From Mesorhizobium sp. 1M-11 (GTDB lineage Bacteria; Pseudomonadota; Alphaproteobacteria; Rhizobiales; Rhizobiaceae), in the NCBI RefSeq assembly GCF_001303895.1, contig NZ_LJSD01000011.1, forward strand, positions 186,001 through 250,000: 64,000 nt of DNA, written 5' to 3'. The number at the start of each line of letters is the position of its first letter. Positions within the stretch are counted from its first letter, which is position 1. The translations under genes were made by a program, and so were the position numbers. This document shows, piece after piece, positions 55,150-63,657 of the stretch. Under the pieces are notes generated by a model. The model did not search any database. It was given only the letters and a program-made list of their open reading frames with translations, and was not told the origin of the DNA.

Positions 55150-57296
55150 CAGATCTTCTCGCGAAGCCCGCCAGCGTTGGGCATGGTGCGGCCCTTGTCG
55201 CCGGTTGCTGGCGCCAACGAGCCGACCGACGATGTGCGGACATTGGCATTGACCGTAACGGTGCCGATGCTTGCCCTGAAGGATTGAGCAGCTTCCTGCC
55301 CGATCTGGGCGCCGATGCCGGCAACCATTTGCTTGAAGACGCTACCAGCCTCTCCGCCCGCCCGATTGACCGCCTCGGCCGCTTCGCGGATCGACTGCGC
55401 CGCGCCGCTGCCGCCAGAATTCAGGGAGCTTTCGATCTCGTTCGAGATGCCGGATGCGTCGCTGCGCAGAAGTTTCATGGAAGCTTCCTCGCTTTCACGG
55501 AAGCTGGCGCCGCCTGCTGGCGGCAGCGCGAAGTCGGGACTTCTGGTCGGCGCCAGCAGGTCCTGCATTCCAGCCCTGATGGCGCCCGGCAGTTCGCCAA
55601 TCGCCTGCGCGATCGACGAAGCTATCGAGGATTGGCCGGCGGACGGCGCAGCTCCGAAGTCGCCAGCCAGAAGCTGTCCACCGCCCGCCGCATGCCGGAA
55701 CTCGTCGAACGACGCATCGCCACTGGACGCGGCAGGCAACGCGGCCAAAGCAGTTCGCCTGGCGCGGCGTTCGTCCGCCTTCCTCTGGCGCATACCTTCA
55801 GGCGACGGCGCGACGAAGCGGTCATATTTCAGGTCCGGCAGGGGGAAGTCGAGGTCAGAACGCCCGGCAGGAACCACCATGGTTGCCGGCAATCCATGCG
55901 CCTTTCTGTCGACCACAGGCGCGTCCTGGCGACGCGAGGGCAGTTCAGGCGAAAGTGCCAGAGCGCCTTTTTCAGCTATCTTACCTTCAGGCGAACGCCA
56001 GCCACCTTCGAAGGCAGCGAGGCCACGCGCTTCCTTGTCGAACCAGTTGCGCGCTCGCCAGGTCTGCTGCTGTTGCGGCGTCAGTCCGCGCTTGTTGAGG
56101 CCTTCGGTGATTGCCTGATCGAAATCGAGAAAGCCGGTAGCGCTGTCCAGCAAGCCGGTGACGGGCGGCGCTATCGTATTTCCGAAGGATGTGCTGAAGC
56201 GTGTCCATGACGACGCCATGCGATCAAGCTTCGTCTCTGTGTCGGCAAGAACCTTGTTCACGTCACGCATAGTAGCGCCGTCGACGTTCGCCAGGGCTCG
56301 CTGAAATCCCTCCATATCCTTGCGCCCCTGCAACAGGGCGCGCATGCCGACCTGAAACTGCGCATCAGTGAAGAGCTGCGGGATCTTCGAAAGGTCGCCT
56401 TTGGTTGCTTTCTCCGAGAGGTCGAGAAAAGTATCGACCAGATCACGGCCTTCCTTGCGTGCCTTGGCAAGTTCGGCGCGCAGATCGACGCCGAACTTGG
56501 CAAACTTCTTGACTGTCTCTTCGCTCTCCATCTTTTGGAAGATGTTCTGCGCGGCGGTCGCCGCTTCGCCAGCTGAGCCTGTGCGTTGGCGAATGGTCTG
56601 GAGCATCGCCGCAAGCTTCCCCAAACCCTTCTCGCCCTTGTATCCGAGCGCCGCAAAGGCTGGGGCCATGGACGGGAGATACTGCGCCATGTCCTTCAGT
56701 TCGAACTTTCCCTGCTTGCCGGAGGTAACAAGGATGTCGAACGCGTGCTGCATCTTGTCGCCGGCAATGTCGAAAGAACCAGCTACAGCGTCGGCGGTGG
56801 TGGCGATGTCCGCTATCTCTGCTCCTGCAGCCTGAGCAGTAGCAGTCACCGCAGGCAGGAACTTCATGGCATCATCGGCTGACCGCCCGGCTGCAACCAA
56901 TGTTTCCAGACCGGTCGTCACGTCGTCCTGCGCGATGGCGTATTCGTAACTGATCTGGTTGACGGTCTTCAGCATGCCGCCGACCGCTTCCTTGCCTTGG
57001 TCGGCATTGATGGCGATGCGGTTGAGGCGACGTTCGACGGCCGCGTAAGCGACAACCGAACGCTGCACGCCCATCGCGATGGCTGCCGGCGCAAGGTAGC
57101 GAGCAGTGGCCGCGAGCGTGCTGACGGTTTGCTTGTAGGCGGCGGTCTGGGTCCTGGCCAGTGCGGTCTGAGACCTGTTGAACGCCTTGGCGGAACGATC
57201 CACCTGCGCCAGCTTGGTCTGCAACGTCTCCAAGGCCCGCATGTTGCCGAGCTTGGACGAGATGCGCAGGATCGCTTCAATCTCGCGATTGGACAT
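55149..57296 (-). CDS. Tail tape measure protein
   Basis: About 715 residues, the longest gene in the phage block. It is helical and Ala/Lys/Gln-rich with a PhageMin_Tail-type core (GGMLKTVNQISYEYAIAQDDVTTGLETLVAAGRSADDAMKFLPAVTATAQAAGAEIADIATTADAVAGSF). It sets tail length and is ejected with DNA. ATG 57296 overlaps the TGA of the frameshifted chaperone product (TGATG). The C-terminal third is Ser/Gly/Pro-rich. Confidence 0.88.
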   Translation of the reverse strand: MSNREIEAILRISSKLGNMRALETLQTKLAQVDRSAKAFNRSQTALARTQTAAYKQTVSTLAATARYLAPAAIAMGVQRSVVAYAAVERRLNRIAINADQGKEAVGGMLKTVNQISYEYAIAQDDVTTGLETLVAAGRSADDAMKFLPAVTATAQAAGAEIADIATTADAVAGSFDIAGDKMQHAFDILVTSGKQGKFELKDMAQYLPSMAPAFAALGYKGEKGLGKLAAMLQTIRQRTGSAGEAATAAQNIFQKMESEETVKKFAKFGVDLRAELAKARKEGRDLVDTFLDLSEKATKGDLSKIPQLFTDAQFQVGMRALLQGRKDMEGFQRALANVDGATMRDVNKVLADTETKLDRMASSWTRFSTSFGNTIAPPVTGLLDSATGFLDFDQAITEGLNKRGLTPQQQQTWRARNWFDKEARGLAAFEGGWRSPEGKIAEKGALALSPELPSRRQDAPVVDRKAHGLPATMVVPAGRSDLDFPLPDLKYDRFVAPSPEGMRQRKADERRARRTALAALPAASSGDASFDEFRHAAGGGQLLAGDFGAAPSAGQSSIASSIAQAIGELPGAIRAGMQDLLAPTRSPDFALPPAGGASFRESEEASMKLLRSDASGISNEIESSLNSGGSGAAQSIREAAEAVNRAGGEAGSVFKQMVAGIGAQIGQEAAQSFRASIGTVTVNANVRTSSVGSLAPATGDKGRTMPNAGGLREKI

Positions 57297-57738
57297 CAAC
57301 GTGTACCCTTGGGTTGATCCTGCACCCAGGCCACGTAGCGGCCGGCCTGCATGATGATGAGAGAAAGGGGCAAGGCGCCGACGTCGCCTATGCCCTTTTG
57401 CGCGCGCCAGATCAGGAGGTCGGCGGCTCGTTCAACCGTACCGCTTCGGTAAAAAAACCCTTCAGCGCACCCTCGATGCGGAGTGTGTCCGCCAATGAAA
57501 GGACGGCGAGGATGGCCGGTGCGGTCGCTCCGGCAGGCGCCTCGACAAGACGTTCGGCATAGGAGCGAAGCGCATCCCGGTGTGAAACCATGACGGTTCC
57601 ATCCCCGGTCGGTTGCCACTCGGCAATCGGTCCGATCGACCAGTATTCAGCGCCGGTCGGCTCGCGGACCGTTAGGCTGTCGAAAGCGACACCGTGAACC
57701 TGATACTTTTTCGACAGCGGAACGGATTTGTCAGCCAT
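57296..57738 (-). CDS. Tail assembly chaperone, long frameshift product
   Basis: Predicted 147-residue fusion. The first 96 residues come from the 57412-57738 frame, and a -1 slip on T TTT TTT then continues as YRSGTVERAADLLIWRAQKGIGDVGALPLSLIIMQAG... to the stop at 57296. The distal frame has protein-like composition, no start codon of its own at the right place, and ends exactly at the tape-measure start. This is the conserved arrangement in dsDNA phage tails (lambda G/GT, P2 E/E', Mu gp41/gp42). Confidence 0.78.
57412..57738 (-). CDS. Tail assembly chaperone, short product
   Basis: A 108-residue protein (VHGVAFDSLTVREPTGAEYWSIGPIAEWQPTGDGTVMVSHRD...) located between tail tube and tape measure, where the gpG-type chaperone lies. 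The C-terminus ends EGALKGFFTEAVRLNEPPTS; the FF codons form the slippery site. It helps tape measure and tube assemble. Confidence 0.85.
   Translation of the reverse strand: MADKSVPLSKKYQVHGVAFDSLTVREPTGAEYWSIGPIAEWQPTGDGTVMVSHRDALRSYAERLVEAPAGATAPAILAVLSLADTLRIEGALKGFFTEAVRLNEPPTS
57451..57457 (-). promoter_or_regulatory. Programmed -1 frameshift slippery heptamer (T TTT TTT)
   Basis: Seven T residues on the minus strand are read as GG-T TTT TTT-ACC in the short-product frame, i.e. codons 94 to 96. Both tRNAs can re-pair one base back, which moves ribosomes into the distal frame. The phase is exactly X XXY YYZ. Confidence 0.78.
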
Positions 57739-58109
57739 CAGCCAAGCCTCTGATAGCTGTCCGCACAGATGCCGAGCTGCGAAAGCTCGCCATTGATGCG
57801 ATTGGACGAAGGCTTTCCGGTCCAGAATGCCGAGGTGAACAGATGCGTCACGCCCGTCTTTTCCTCGACGATCGTGATGTTGTGGCGGTCGGCGTTGAGC
57901 AGATCGTCGAAGTCCAGGCCATCATCGGCGAAGACCAGTTCGGCCCTCGGCGCATCCGGCGTGATGATCCGGTCGGCGCGGCCGTCCTGATTGGTGACGG
58001 CATCGTTCGACTGATGCGCGCCGAGAATGGTGATGGTTCCACGCAGCGAGAGGTTGTAACCGGTCGAGCCGGTTACCCTGATCTTGCCGCCGAAATCGCG
58101 TCCGGCCAT
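57738..58109 (-). CDS. Phage tail tube protein (Mu gpM family)
   Basis: A 123-residue protein. It has the short tail-tube fold layout: GGKIRVTGSTGYNLSLRGTITILGAHQSNDAVTNQDGRADRI, DDLLNADRHNITIVEEKTGVTHLFTSAFWTG. It sits between sheath and chaperone genes, as in Mu. It polymerises as the inner tube of the contractile tail. Confidence 0.88.
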   Translation of the reverse strand: MAGRDFGGKIRVTGSTGYNLSLRGTITILGAHQSNDAVTNQDGRADRIITPDAPRAELVFADDGLDFDDLLNADRHNITIVEEKTGVTHLFTSAFWTGKPSSNRINGELSQLGICADSYQRLG

Positions 58110-58176
58110 GGAAGTGTCCTTTCAGGTTGTGAGGGGATGGCCGGCATAGCCGGCCGATTTGATGCAGCAGCAGGCC

Positions 58177-59691
58177 TTACGCGGCAGCAGCTGCGGCGCG
58201 GAACTGCGAATAGATCACCGCATTGGTGGCGATCACGTCGAGCGGGTTGACCATGTCCAGCGGCGCGTAGATGTCGACGCGGTTCGGGTTGTCGGCATTG
58301 CGCTGCACGCGCAGCTGACGCGCCGCCATGTCAAGGTTTTCCAGCACACCTGTCAGGACCATCTCCTGGTATGTGTGCACGAAGGTCGCCTGGATATCGC
58401 GCGGCGTCGAAATCGCCTGGACGTTGCCGGGGTTGTCGTCGGCGATGGCCTTCTGACCGTGTTCGATGGTGAGCGCGGTGCGGAACTTGCGCAGCGCATA
58501 GACCAGCTGGCCGATCTTCTGGAGGTCGCGGAAGGTCGTATCCGTCACGCCGAGCGTGGTGCGCTGCATGGTGATGATCTTGTCGACCAGTACCCGCCCC
58601 GCCTGATCGACAGACCATGTCGAGATGCCGGACCGGAGGAAGGAGTCTCGCGTGGCGTAGCCGTACCACTTCGAGCGGTCACGCGGCGGCGAAAGACCTT
58701 CGACGACAAGGCCGGTCTGGTTGCGCGACACGTTGCCGTTGGCACCGTCGGCCAGCCACGGCGTGATGCGGGCCAGGACGCCGGCAACCCACTGCCAGGA
58801 CGGTTCCGCGTTGCCGCCAGAGGCAGGACGCGGCAAGGCGGTGATGTGGCGATCATCCTGCGCGAGACCGGCCGTGGTGATGTTCGCAACCGTATCGGTG
58901 ATCGGATAGACGACATGGCCATAAACCTGCCGGTTCCACGCCCAGCGGCCGGAGATATCGGACAGCAGCGCCTTGTAGCGCCCGACATTGTTGGCGTCGG
59001 CGAAGGGCGAGGCGATCCAGTCGAAGGGATCGTCGCCGAGCGCGGCAAGGCCCGCCGACAGATCGGGCGAGCCGGCGCCGGGCGTGGTCGTCGCAAACGT
59101 CAAGGCGGCTCCCGCGAAAGCGTTCGTACCGGTCAGCACCGGGACGAAGACATCGACATCCGTAATCACCAGCCCTTTGTGGCGAGCGGTCAGCGTCACG
59201 ACTGCGGCGGCAGCAACCGCCGTGAAGGGCAAGGATGCCTCCGTCAACGGATCGAAATACCCGTTGATCGCAGCGGCAAGCGCGGCCGCGACACTGTTGA
59301 CCGTATCGCCGGCTGCGATGGTGATGGCCAAAGGCTCGCCGGCAATCTCGATCACGCCGACACCACCGTTTGCCGGCACGTTCGCCACGGTGATGGTGCG
59401 AACCTCGGCCGTGCCCGTCTCCGTCACCGGCAGGCACCAGATTTCCTGTGCCGGCGCGTTGCGGCGGGCGATCCGTACCATGTCGTCGAGCATGGAGCCG
59501 GCGCCGAACAAGGCACGCGCTTCGATGGTCGATGGGCACGCGACTGGCTGGTCGAGCGTCGCGGTGCCGGCCGCCACCTTGTGGCCGATCAAGAGAAGCC
59601 GCGAACTGTTCTCGAACTGGCCGCCGCTGTTCACCTCGAAGGTGACGATCGGCGCGACGATGTTGCCGGGGATGGTATTAAACAGGGCCAT
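58177..59691 (-). CDS. Phage tail sheath protein (Mu gpL family)
   Basis: A 504-residue contractile sheath subunit. It starts ALFNTIPGNIVAPIVTFEVNSGGQFENSSRLLLIGHKVAAG, the family's N-terminus, and contains QTGLVVEGLSPPRDRSKWYGYATRDSFLRSGISTWSVDQAGRVLVDKIITMQRT near the C-terminus. It proves that the prophage is a myovirus. It overlaps the DUF2635 gene by 14 bases. Confidence 0.92.
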   Translation of the reverse strand: MALFNTIPGNIVAPIVTFEVNSGGQFENSSRLLLIGHKVAAGTATLDQPVACPSTIEARALFGAGSMLDDMVRIARRNAPAQEIWCLPVTETGTAEVRTITVANVPANGGVGVIEIAGEPLAITIAAGDTVNSVAAALAAAINGYFDPLTEASLPFTAVAAAAVVTLTARHKGLVITDVDVFVPVLTGTNAFAGAALTFATTTPGAGSPDLSAGLAALGDDPFDWIASPFADANNVGRYKALLSDISGRWAWNRQVYGHVVYPITDTVANITTAGLAQDDRHITALPRPASGGNAEPSWQWVAGVLARITPWLADGANGNVSRNQTGLVVEGLSPPRDRSKWYGYATRDSFLRSGISTWSVDQAGRVLVDKIITMQRTTLGVTDTTFRDLQKIGQLVYALRKFRTALTIEHGQKAIADDNPGNVQAISTPRDIQATFVHTYQEMVLTGVLENLDMAARQLRVQRNADNPNRVDIYAPLDMVNPLDVIATNAVIYSQFRAAAAAA

Positions 59692-59881
59692 TGTCTTTCC
59701 CTTTGCGTTGGCCGCCAGCGGCGGGCTGTGGTTCCTTGACGATGTCTCCGTCCGCGATCAGCGCCGCGTAGAAGGGATGTTCGGTGTCGACGGTCTCCCC
59801 ATCGGTGCTGAAAAGCCTGCCGTTCCTGTCCGGCATCGGCACTTTCAGCGCGTCGCTGGCGAGCCTGTAGCGTTCAAGCAT
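59678..59881 (-). CDS. DUF2635 protein (Mu gp38-like)
   Basis: A 67-residue protein (MLERYRLASDALKVPMPDRNGRLFSTDGETVDTEHPFYAALIADGDIV) of the DUF2635 family that precedes sheath genes in Mu-type tails. It overlaps both neighbours. Its molecular role is unknown. Confidence 0.82.
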   Translation of the reverse strand: MLERYRLASDALKVPMPDRNGRLFSTDGETVDTEHPFYAALIADGDIVKEPQPAAGGQRKGKDNGPV

Positions 59882-60614
59882 GGGGCGCTCCTGTCCAAAG
59901 AATGGGGTTGTCGGTCGCCGGATCGGCGGCCGGGTTGTCGAATGCCGCAACGCCGGCAAGCGGCGGACGTGGGTCGGCGGCAAAGATACCGGCCAGCTGC
60001 GCAAGCTTGTGCTTGGCATAGGAAGTGTCTGGCAGCTTTTTGAACAGGGTCGCCATCGGCTCCGGCATGCCGCCGTGCTGCTGATCGAAACGATCGTCCT
60101 CGATCACAGCGGAAAGACGCATCGTCGTGCGCTGCCAGCGCAGGCCCAATTCCGGCACGCCGAACGCTTCTTCCTCGATCTTCCGGATGCCGATGATGGT
60201 GTCGCGAAACAGGAAGCCGCCCTGGCTGAATTCCAGCAGGTTGCGGACCTGGCTGGTCAGCGCCGCAAGGACGAGCCGCGCGTCGGGATCGTCCCCCGCC
60301 ATGGCGTCGGCATAGTCCGGACCGCCTTCGTCACGAGCCGCGATTGCCAGTTCGCAGACGATCTCGATTTCGGTGCTGCATTCGCTGTCGGCTGCGTCGG
60401 CGGCATCGCCCCGGCGTGACACCGATGACGATCTGGTGTGCAGCGCAACGGTCGGCGTGTACTCGCGGTCCCTGTCCAGGTCCTGGAGTGCCGTGGAACG
60501 CGAGTCGAGGACATTGCGTCCGGCAAGCGTCGGATAGTCGGAATTGCTCGCCAGCGATGCAGTCGGGCACAACACCTCTATCGCGGCGAGCCGCGCGGCT
60601 TCTGCGGAAAGCAT
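59874..60614 (-). CDS. Phage protein at the Mu gp37 position, function unknown
   Basis: A 246-residue protein (MLSAEAARLAAIEVLCPTASLASNSDYPTLAGRNVLDSRS, EIEIVCELAIAARD, RIRKIEEEAFGVPELGLRWQR-like helical segment). By position, between connector and DUF2635 genes, it should be a tail-completion or neck protein. I cannot assign a family with confidence. It overlaps both neighbours. Confidence 0.7.
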   Translation of the reverse strand: MLSAEAARLAAIEVLCPTASLASNSDYPTLAGRNVLDSRSTALQDLDRDREYTPTVALHTRSSSVSRRGDAADAADSECSTEIEIVCELAIAARDEGGPDYADAMAGDDPDARLVLAALTSQVRNLLEFSQGGFLFRDTIIGIRKIEEEAFGVPELGLRWQRTTMRLSAVIEDDRFDQQHGGMPEPMATLFKKLPDTSYAKHKLAQLAGIFAADPRPPLAGVAAFDNPAADPATDNPILWTGAPHA

Positions 60615-61030
60615 CAGAGTGGTCCGATCTGTTTTGCGACCGCCAGCGTCAGCATGGCGCCGCCGAGGCCATCGGGATCGATCGCGGTAACTTCAAAGAA
60701 CGCGGCGTCGAAGTGCCGGTGCAATATGTCGTCGGTGCGCAGCTTCGCCGGATCGTACAGCCGGATCGAGGCCCTGATCGGCCCAGCCCGGTTGGTCGTG
60801 ACCTGAAGCCCCGGCCGCATCATCGGGCGGGGATCGTCGAGGCGCTGGCTATCGCTATCCTGATAGAAACAGGCCTTGACCTCATAGGACGGCCGTTCCG
60901 TCGACCACGCCGGCTTGCCGTTCGGGCCGCCGACCTTGTCGACGGGACGAACCGTGCATTCGTCTCCGTTTACGGTTTCGACGACTGACCGCGAAACGTC
61001 AGCCAGCCGTCGAAAGAGGGCTGCCATCAT
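60614..61030 (-). CDS. Head-tail joining/minor tail protein, unassigned family
   Basis: A 138-residue protein (ALFRRLADVSRSVVETVNGDECTVRPVDKVGGPNGKPAWSTERPSYEVKACFYQDSDSQR) that starts by overlap with the DUF2190 stop (TGATG). Position and size suggest a head-tail connector. ATG 61027 is an equally good start. Confidence 0.7.
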   Translation of the reverse strand: MMAALFRRLADVSRSVVETVNGDECTVRPVDKVGGPNGKPAWSTERPSYEVKACFYQDSDSQRLDDPRPMMRPGLQVTTNRAGPIRASIRLYDPAKLRTDDILHRHFDAAFFEVTAIDPDGLGGAMLTLAVAKQIGPL

Positions 61031-61362
61031 CAGACCGGCGTACCGAGGCGAACACGACCAGTGTTCGAAGGATTGGCTGCCACATCGGCGGCATAGCCGA
61101 GCAGCGTGTTGCCGGTGGCGACGGTGGTTGCCAGCGAGGCTGCGGCGTCCCAATAGACCTTGGCGCCGAGGGTCCAGGCCTGCGCCTGCACCTTGGGCAG
61201 ATCATAGACGCCTTCGAGGTGGATGGTTGCCAGGGCGCCAGCTGCCGCCGTCACGCCGGGAATGCCGACGAGACCGCCCGAAATGAAAGGCGTGCCGGAG
61301 ACAACGCCGCCGGCCGGCACGGTGATGTCGATGGCATCACCCGGTTGAACGAAGTTCTTCAT
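61030..61362 (-). CDS. DUF2190-family capsid-associated protein
   Basis: A 110-residue protein. It is a typical DUF2190 sequence: MKNFVQPGDAIDITVPAGGVVSGTPFISGGLVGIPGVTAA, DLPKVQAQAWTLGAKVYWDAAASLATT. These small beta-rich proteins decorate or stabilise heads and follow major capsid genes in many phages, as here. Confidence 0.9.
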   Translation of the reverse strand: MKNFVQPGDAIDITVPAGGVVSGTPFISGGLVGIPGVTAAAGALATIHLEGVYDLPKVQAQAWTLGAKVYWDAAASLATTVATGNTLLGYAADVAANPSNTGRVRLGTPV

Positions 61363-61449
61363 GGGTCAGATCCTTGAAAACGGAAACGCGCGCCGAACGA
61401 TGATTGCCGGCACGGCGCGCGGCGTGCCGGCAAGATCGATAGAGGCGGG

Positions 61450-62946
61450 TTATGCGCCGGGGTTCTTCCAGCCGAAGCGGAAGTCGGTGGCGCCGACGCC
61501 GAAGTCGTGCTCGACCGACATGGCGAAACCCTGCTGGCCGAAAGGCTCATCCGTGCGGACGCGCGGTGCCTCGTATCCGTCCAGATAGCCCCAACGATAG
61601 TTGGAACCGGTTGCGGGATCGGCAAACAGATGCCAGGCATTGCCGGTGATCATGCCCGTCTCGATCGGCTCCAGGCGACCGGAGAAGATATTGACGTTCG
61701 ACACGGTTGCCGGCGTGATCGACGCGACCAGCTTTTCCGCCTCCGTCAGCTTGTCCGGACCGACGAGCAGGATGCGGGCACGGTTCTGCAACAGCGGATT
61801 GTCGCCGATGCTCTTCTGCTTCGACATTGCGGCGCGACCCTTGCCGACATTATCGACGTCAATCACGGTGCCGGCCGCAGCAAGGTTGCTGTGATCGGCA
61901 TGGAATACCGCCTTGCCGTCAGCCAGATTGCCGTTGAAGGCACCCGTGTAGAAGGTGATTTCCTCGAAGAGCGCGACAGTATCCCCATAGCTCGACAACA
62001 TGTCGGCAATGGCGCCGATGTCATCGTTGATCAGCATGTTGCGGGAAACGCGCAACGCGATGGCATAGGAGAACGCCTGCACGGTTTCCTTGCCTTCCTT
62101 GAAGGCGCCATACTTGATTTCGCCGGTTTCCAGCACGCGCTGGAGCAGCGGGAAATCACCGACCTTGACCACGGATGCCGGACGGAAGTCACGGAAGTTG
62201 CGCTGCCGCGCAATGCGGCGGTAGGTCGGTTGCGCCAGAGCGTAACGGCCTTCGAGGGTGCGGTTGATGGCGCCTTCGAAGATGATGGGGAAGTCGGAAG
62301 TCGACAGCGAGCCGGCACGCGAGAACAGATCGTCGACCTGGCGGGCATTGAGCATGCGGCCGCCACGGAAGTTGACCGCGTCGGCTGCGATATCGACCAG
62401 ACCGCGTTCCATGTACTGGCGCGCCTGCTGGCTTGGACCGGCCTGCGGCAGCGGTGCGCCGAAACGATAGGCCAATGCCTCGATCTGGGCAGAACGACGC
62501 GTTTCGGTTTCGTCCTGGCCGATCTGCGCGCCGGGGGTCGTCTGCGTCGAGCGGGAGCGTTCGGCCAAGCGATCGAACAGCTGTGCACGGAACGCCTGCG
62601 GCGAAGTGCCGGAGCGGATTGCTGTCTGCTCTTCCTCGGTCGTCAGCTCCACGCCCTGGCGGCGGGCAAGTGCCGCGATACCGACGATGTCGGCAGCGCG
62701 CGTGGAGAGGTCATCGGCGCCGCCAGTGCGCTGACGGTTGTTGTCTTCCTCTTCCGTGTCGTCTTCCTCGTCGACCTCGGCGAGGCGATCCATCGCACTG
62801 CGCACAGCGCCGATCTGGTCGAGGATGGCTTTATGCTCATCTTCGATCGCGCGTGCGGCGTCGGCGCTCGTATCGTCCTTGATCTCGGCAAGCTTTGCGG
62901 CGGCGCGCGCCTCCAGCCTGCGGAGTTTCTCCAGCAGCTTTCTCAT
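61450..62946 (-). CDS. Major capsid protein with N-terminal coiled-coil domain (Mu gpT-like)
   Basis: A 498-residue protein. The N-terminus is a long charged coiled coil (residues about 1-57) followed by an acidic linker (EEDDTEEEDNN) and a Thr/Ser/Gln-rich region. The capsid body from about residue 210 has DFPIIFEGAINRTLEGRYALAQPTYRRIARQRNFRDFRP and NMLINDDIGAIADMLSSYG, like Mu gpT. A cleavable scaffold-type region fits the protease gene next door. The C-terminus ends HDFGVGATDFRFGWKNPGA. Confidence 0.88.
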   Translation of the reverse strand: MRKLLEKLRRLEARAAAKLAEIKDDTSADAARAIEDEHKAILDQIGAVRSAMDRLAEVDEEDDTEEEDNNRQRTGGADDLSTRAADIVGIAALARRQGVELTTEEEQTAIRSGTSPQAFRAQLFDRLAERSRSTQTTPGAQIGQDETETRRSAQIEALAYRFGAPLPQAGPSQQARQYMERGLVDIAADAVNFRGGRMLNARQVDDLFSRAGSLSTSDFPIIFEGAINRTLEGRYALAQPTYRRIARQRNFRDFRPASVVKVGDFPLLQRVLETGEIKYGAFKEGKETVQAFSYAIALRVSRNMLINDDIGAIADMLSSYGDTVALFEEITFYTGAFNGNLADGKAVFHADHSNLAAAGTVIDVDNVGKGRAAMSKQKSIGDNPLLQNRARILLVGPDKLTEAEKLVASITPATVSNVNIFSGRLEPIETGMITGNAWHLFADPATGSNYRWGYLDGYEAPRVRTDEPFGQQGFAMSVEHDFGVGATDFRFGWKNPGA

Positions 62947-63024
62947 GATGTGTCTCCAGAGTGCGCCTCGCCCGAGAAGGCAGATTGTCGGGCATCCGCC
63001 AAAAGGCGGCGATTGAGCAACCGG

Positions 63025-63657
63025 CTAGCGGTTGCCCATTCCATAAGAGCGCATGCGCATTTCGCGGCGCAGGCGCTGATTGGCATTGATCGTGTCAGGA
63101 TCGGCGTCGACCCTGCAGGCGAAGAGGCCTGTTTCAGCATCCGCGCTGCGGAACTGCGCGCCGGCATCGGCCGGGACCGGGACGGCGGACAATTCCCATG
63201 GCTCCCAATCGATCACCCGATGCACGGCGATCTGACCGGCGCGCTCCTTCTTCTCGACGGCATGGATGCGGTAGCCGACCGAGATATTTCGCACCACGCC
63301 TTCCTTGATCTTAGCTACGCGGTCGGCGGCGTCGGGCGAATTCGATAGCTGGACACGGGCAAAGCCCTTGCCGCCTTCGATGCGTGCAGAACCGGGAACG
63401 ACGGAGCCAAGCACATCGGCAAGGCTCCATTTGCTATGGGTGTCGAGCAGCGGCGCGCCGGCATTGAGGCGATCGAGGCGGACACTTTTCGCGTTGACGA
63501 TCAACTCCTCGTCGAACTCGCCGTCTTCCCAAGTCACACGGCGGAAGGTGGCACCTGTGGTCCAGATGACTTCCACGGTGGAAGCGACTTCGTCGAACGA
63601 TCCTGCGCGGACCTCGGCGTCGCGCATCATCTGCGGCAGTCGGATGATCGTGCTCAT
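63025..63657 (-). CDS. Prohead protease (HK97/U35 family)
   Basis: A 210-residue serine protease that trims the capsid during head maturation. Catalytic H74 is in LLDTHSKWSLADVLGSV and S126 in VVRNISVGYRIHAVE. The C-terminal part after EPWELSAVPVPADAGAQ is a basic tail. It overlaps the portal gene by four bases and precedes the capsid gene, the usual order. Confidence 0.9.
   Translation of the reverse strand: MSTIIRLPQMMRDAEVRAGSFDEVASTVEVIWTTGATFRRVTWEDGEFDEELIVNAKSVRLDRLNAGAPLLDTHSKWSLADVLGSVVPGSARIEGGKGFARVQLSNSPDAADRVAKIKEGVVRNISVGYRIHAVEKKERAGQIAVHRVIDWEPWELSAVPVPADAGAQFRSADAETGLFACRVDADPDTINANQRLRREMRMRSYGMGNR

Noticed and set aside
58159..63348. Long plus-strand frames (58159-59739 and 61507-63348) opposite the phage genes
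   Set aside because: They lie opposite the sheath, capsid and protease genes, which have clear family sequence. The plus frames do not.
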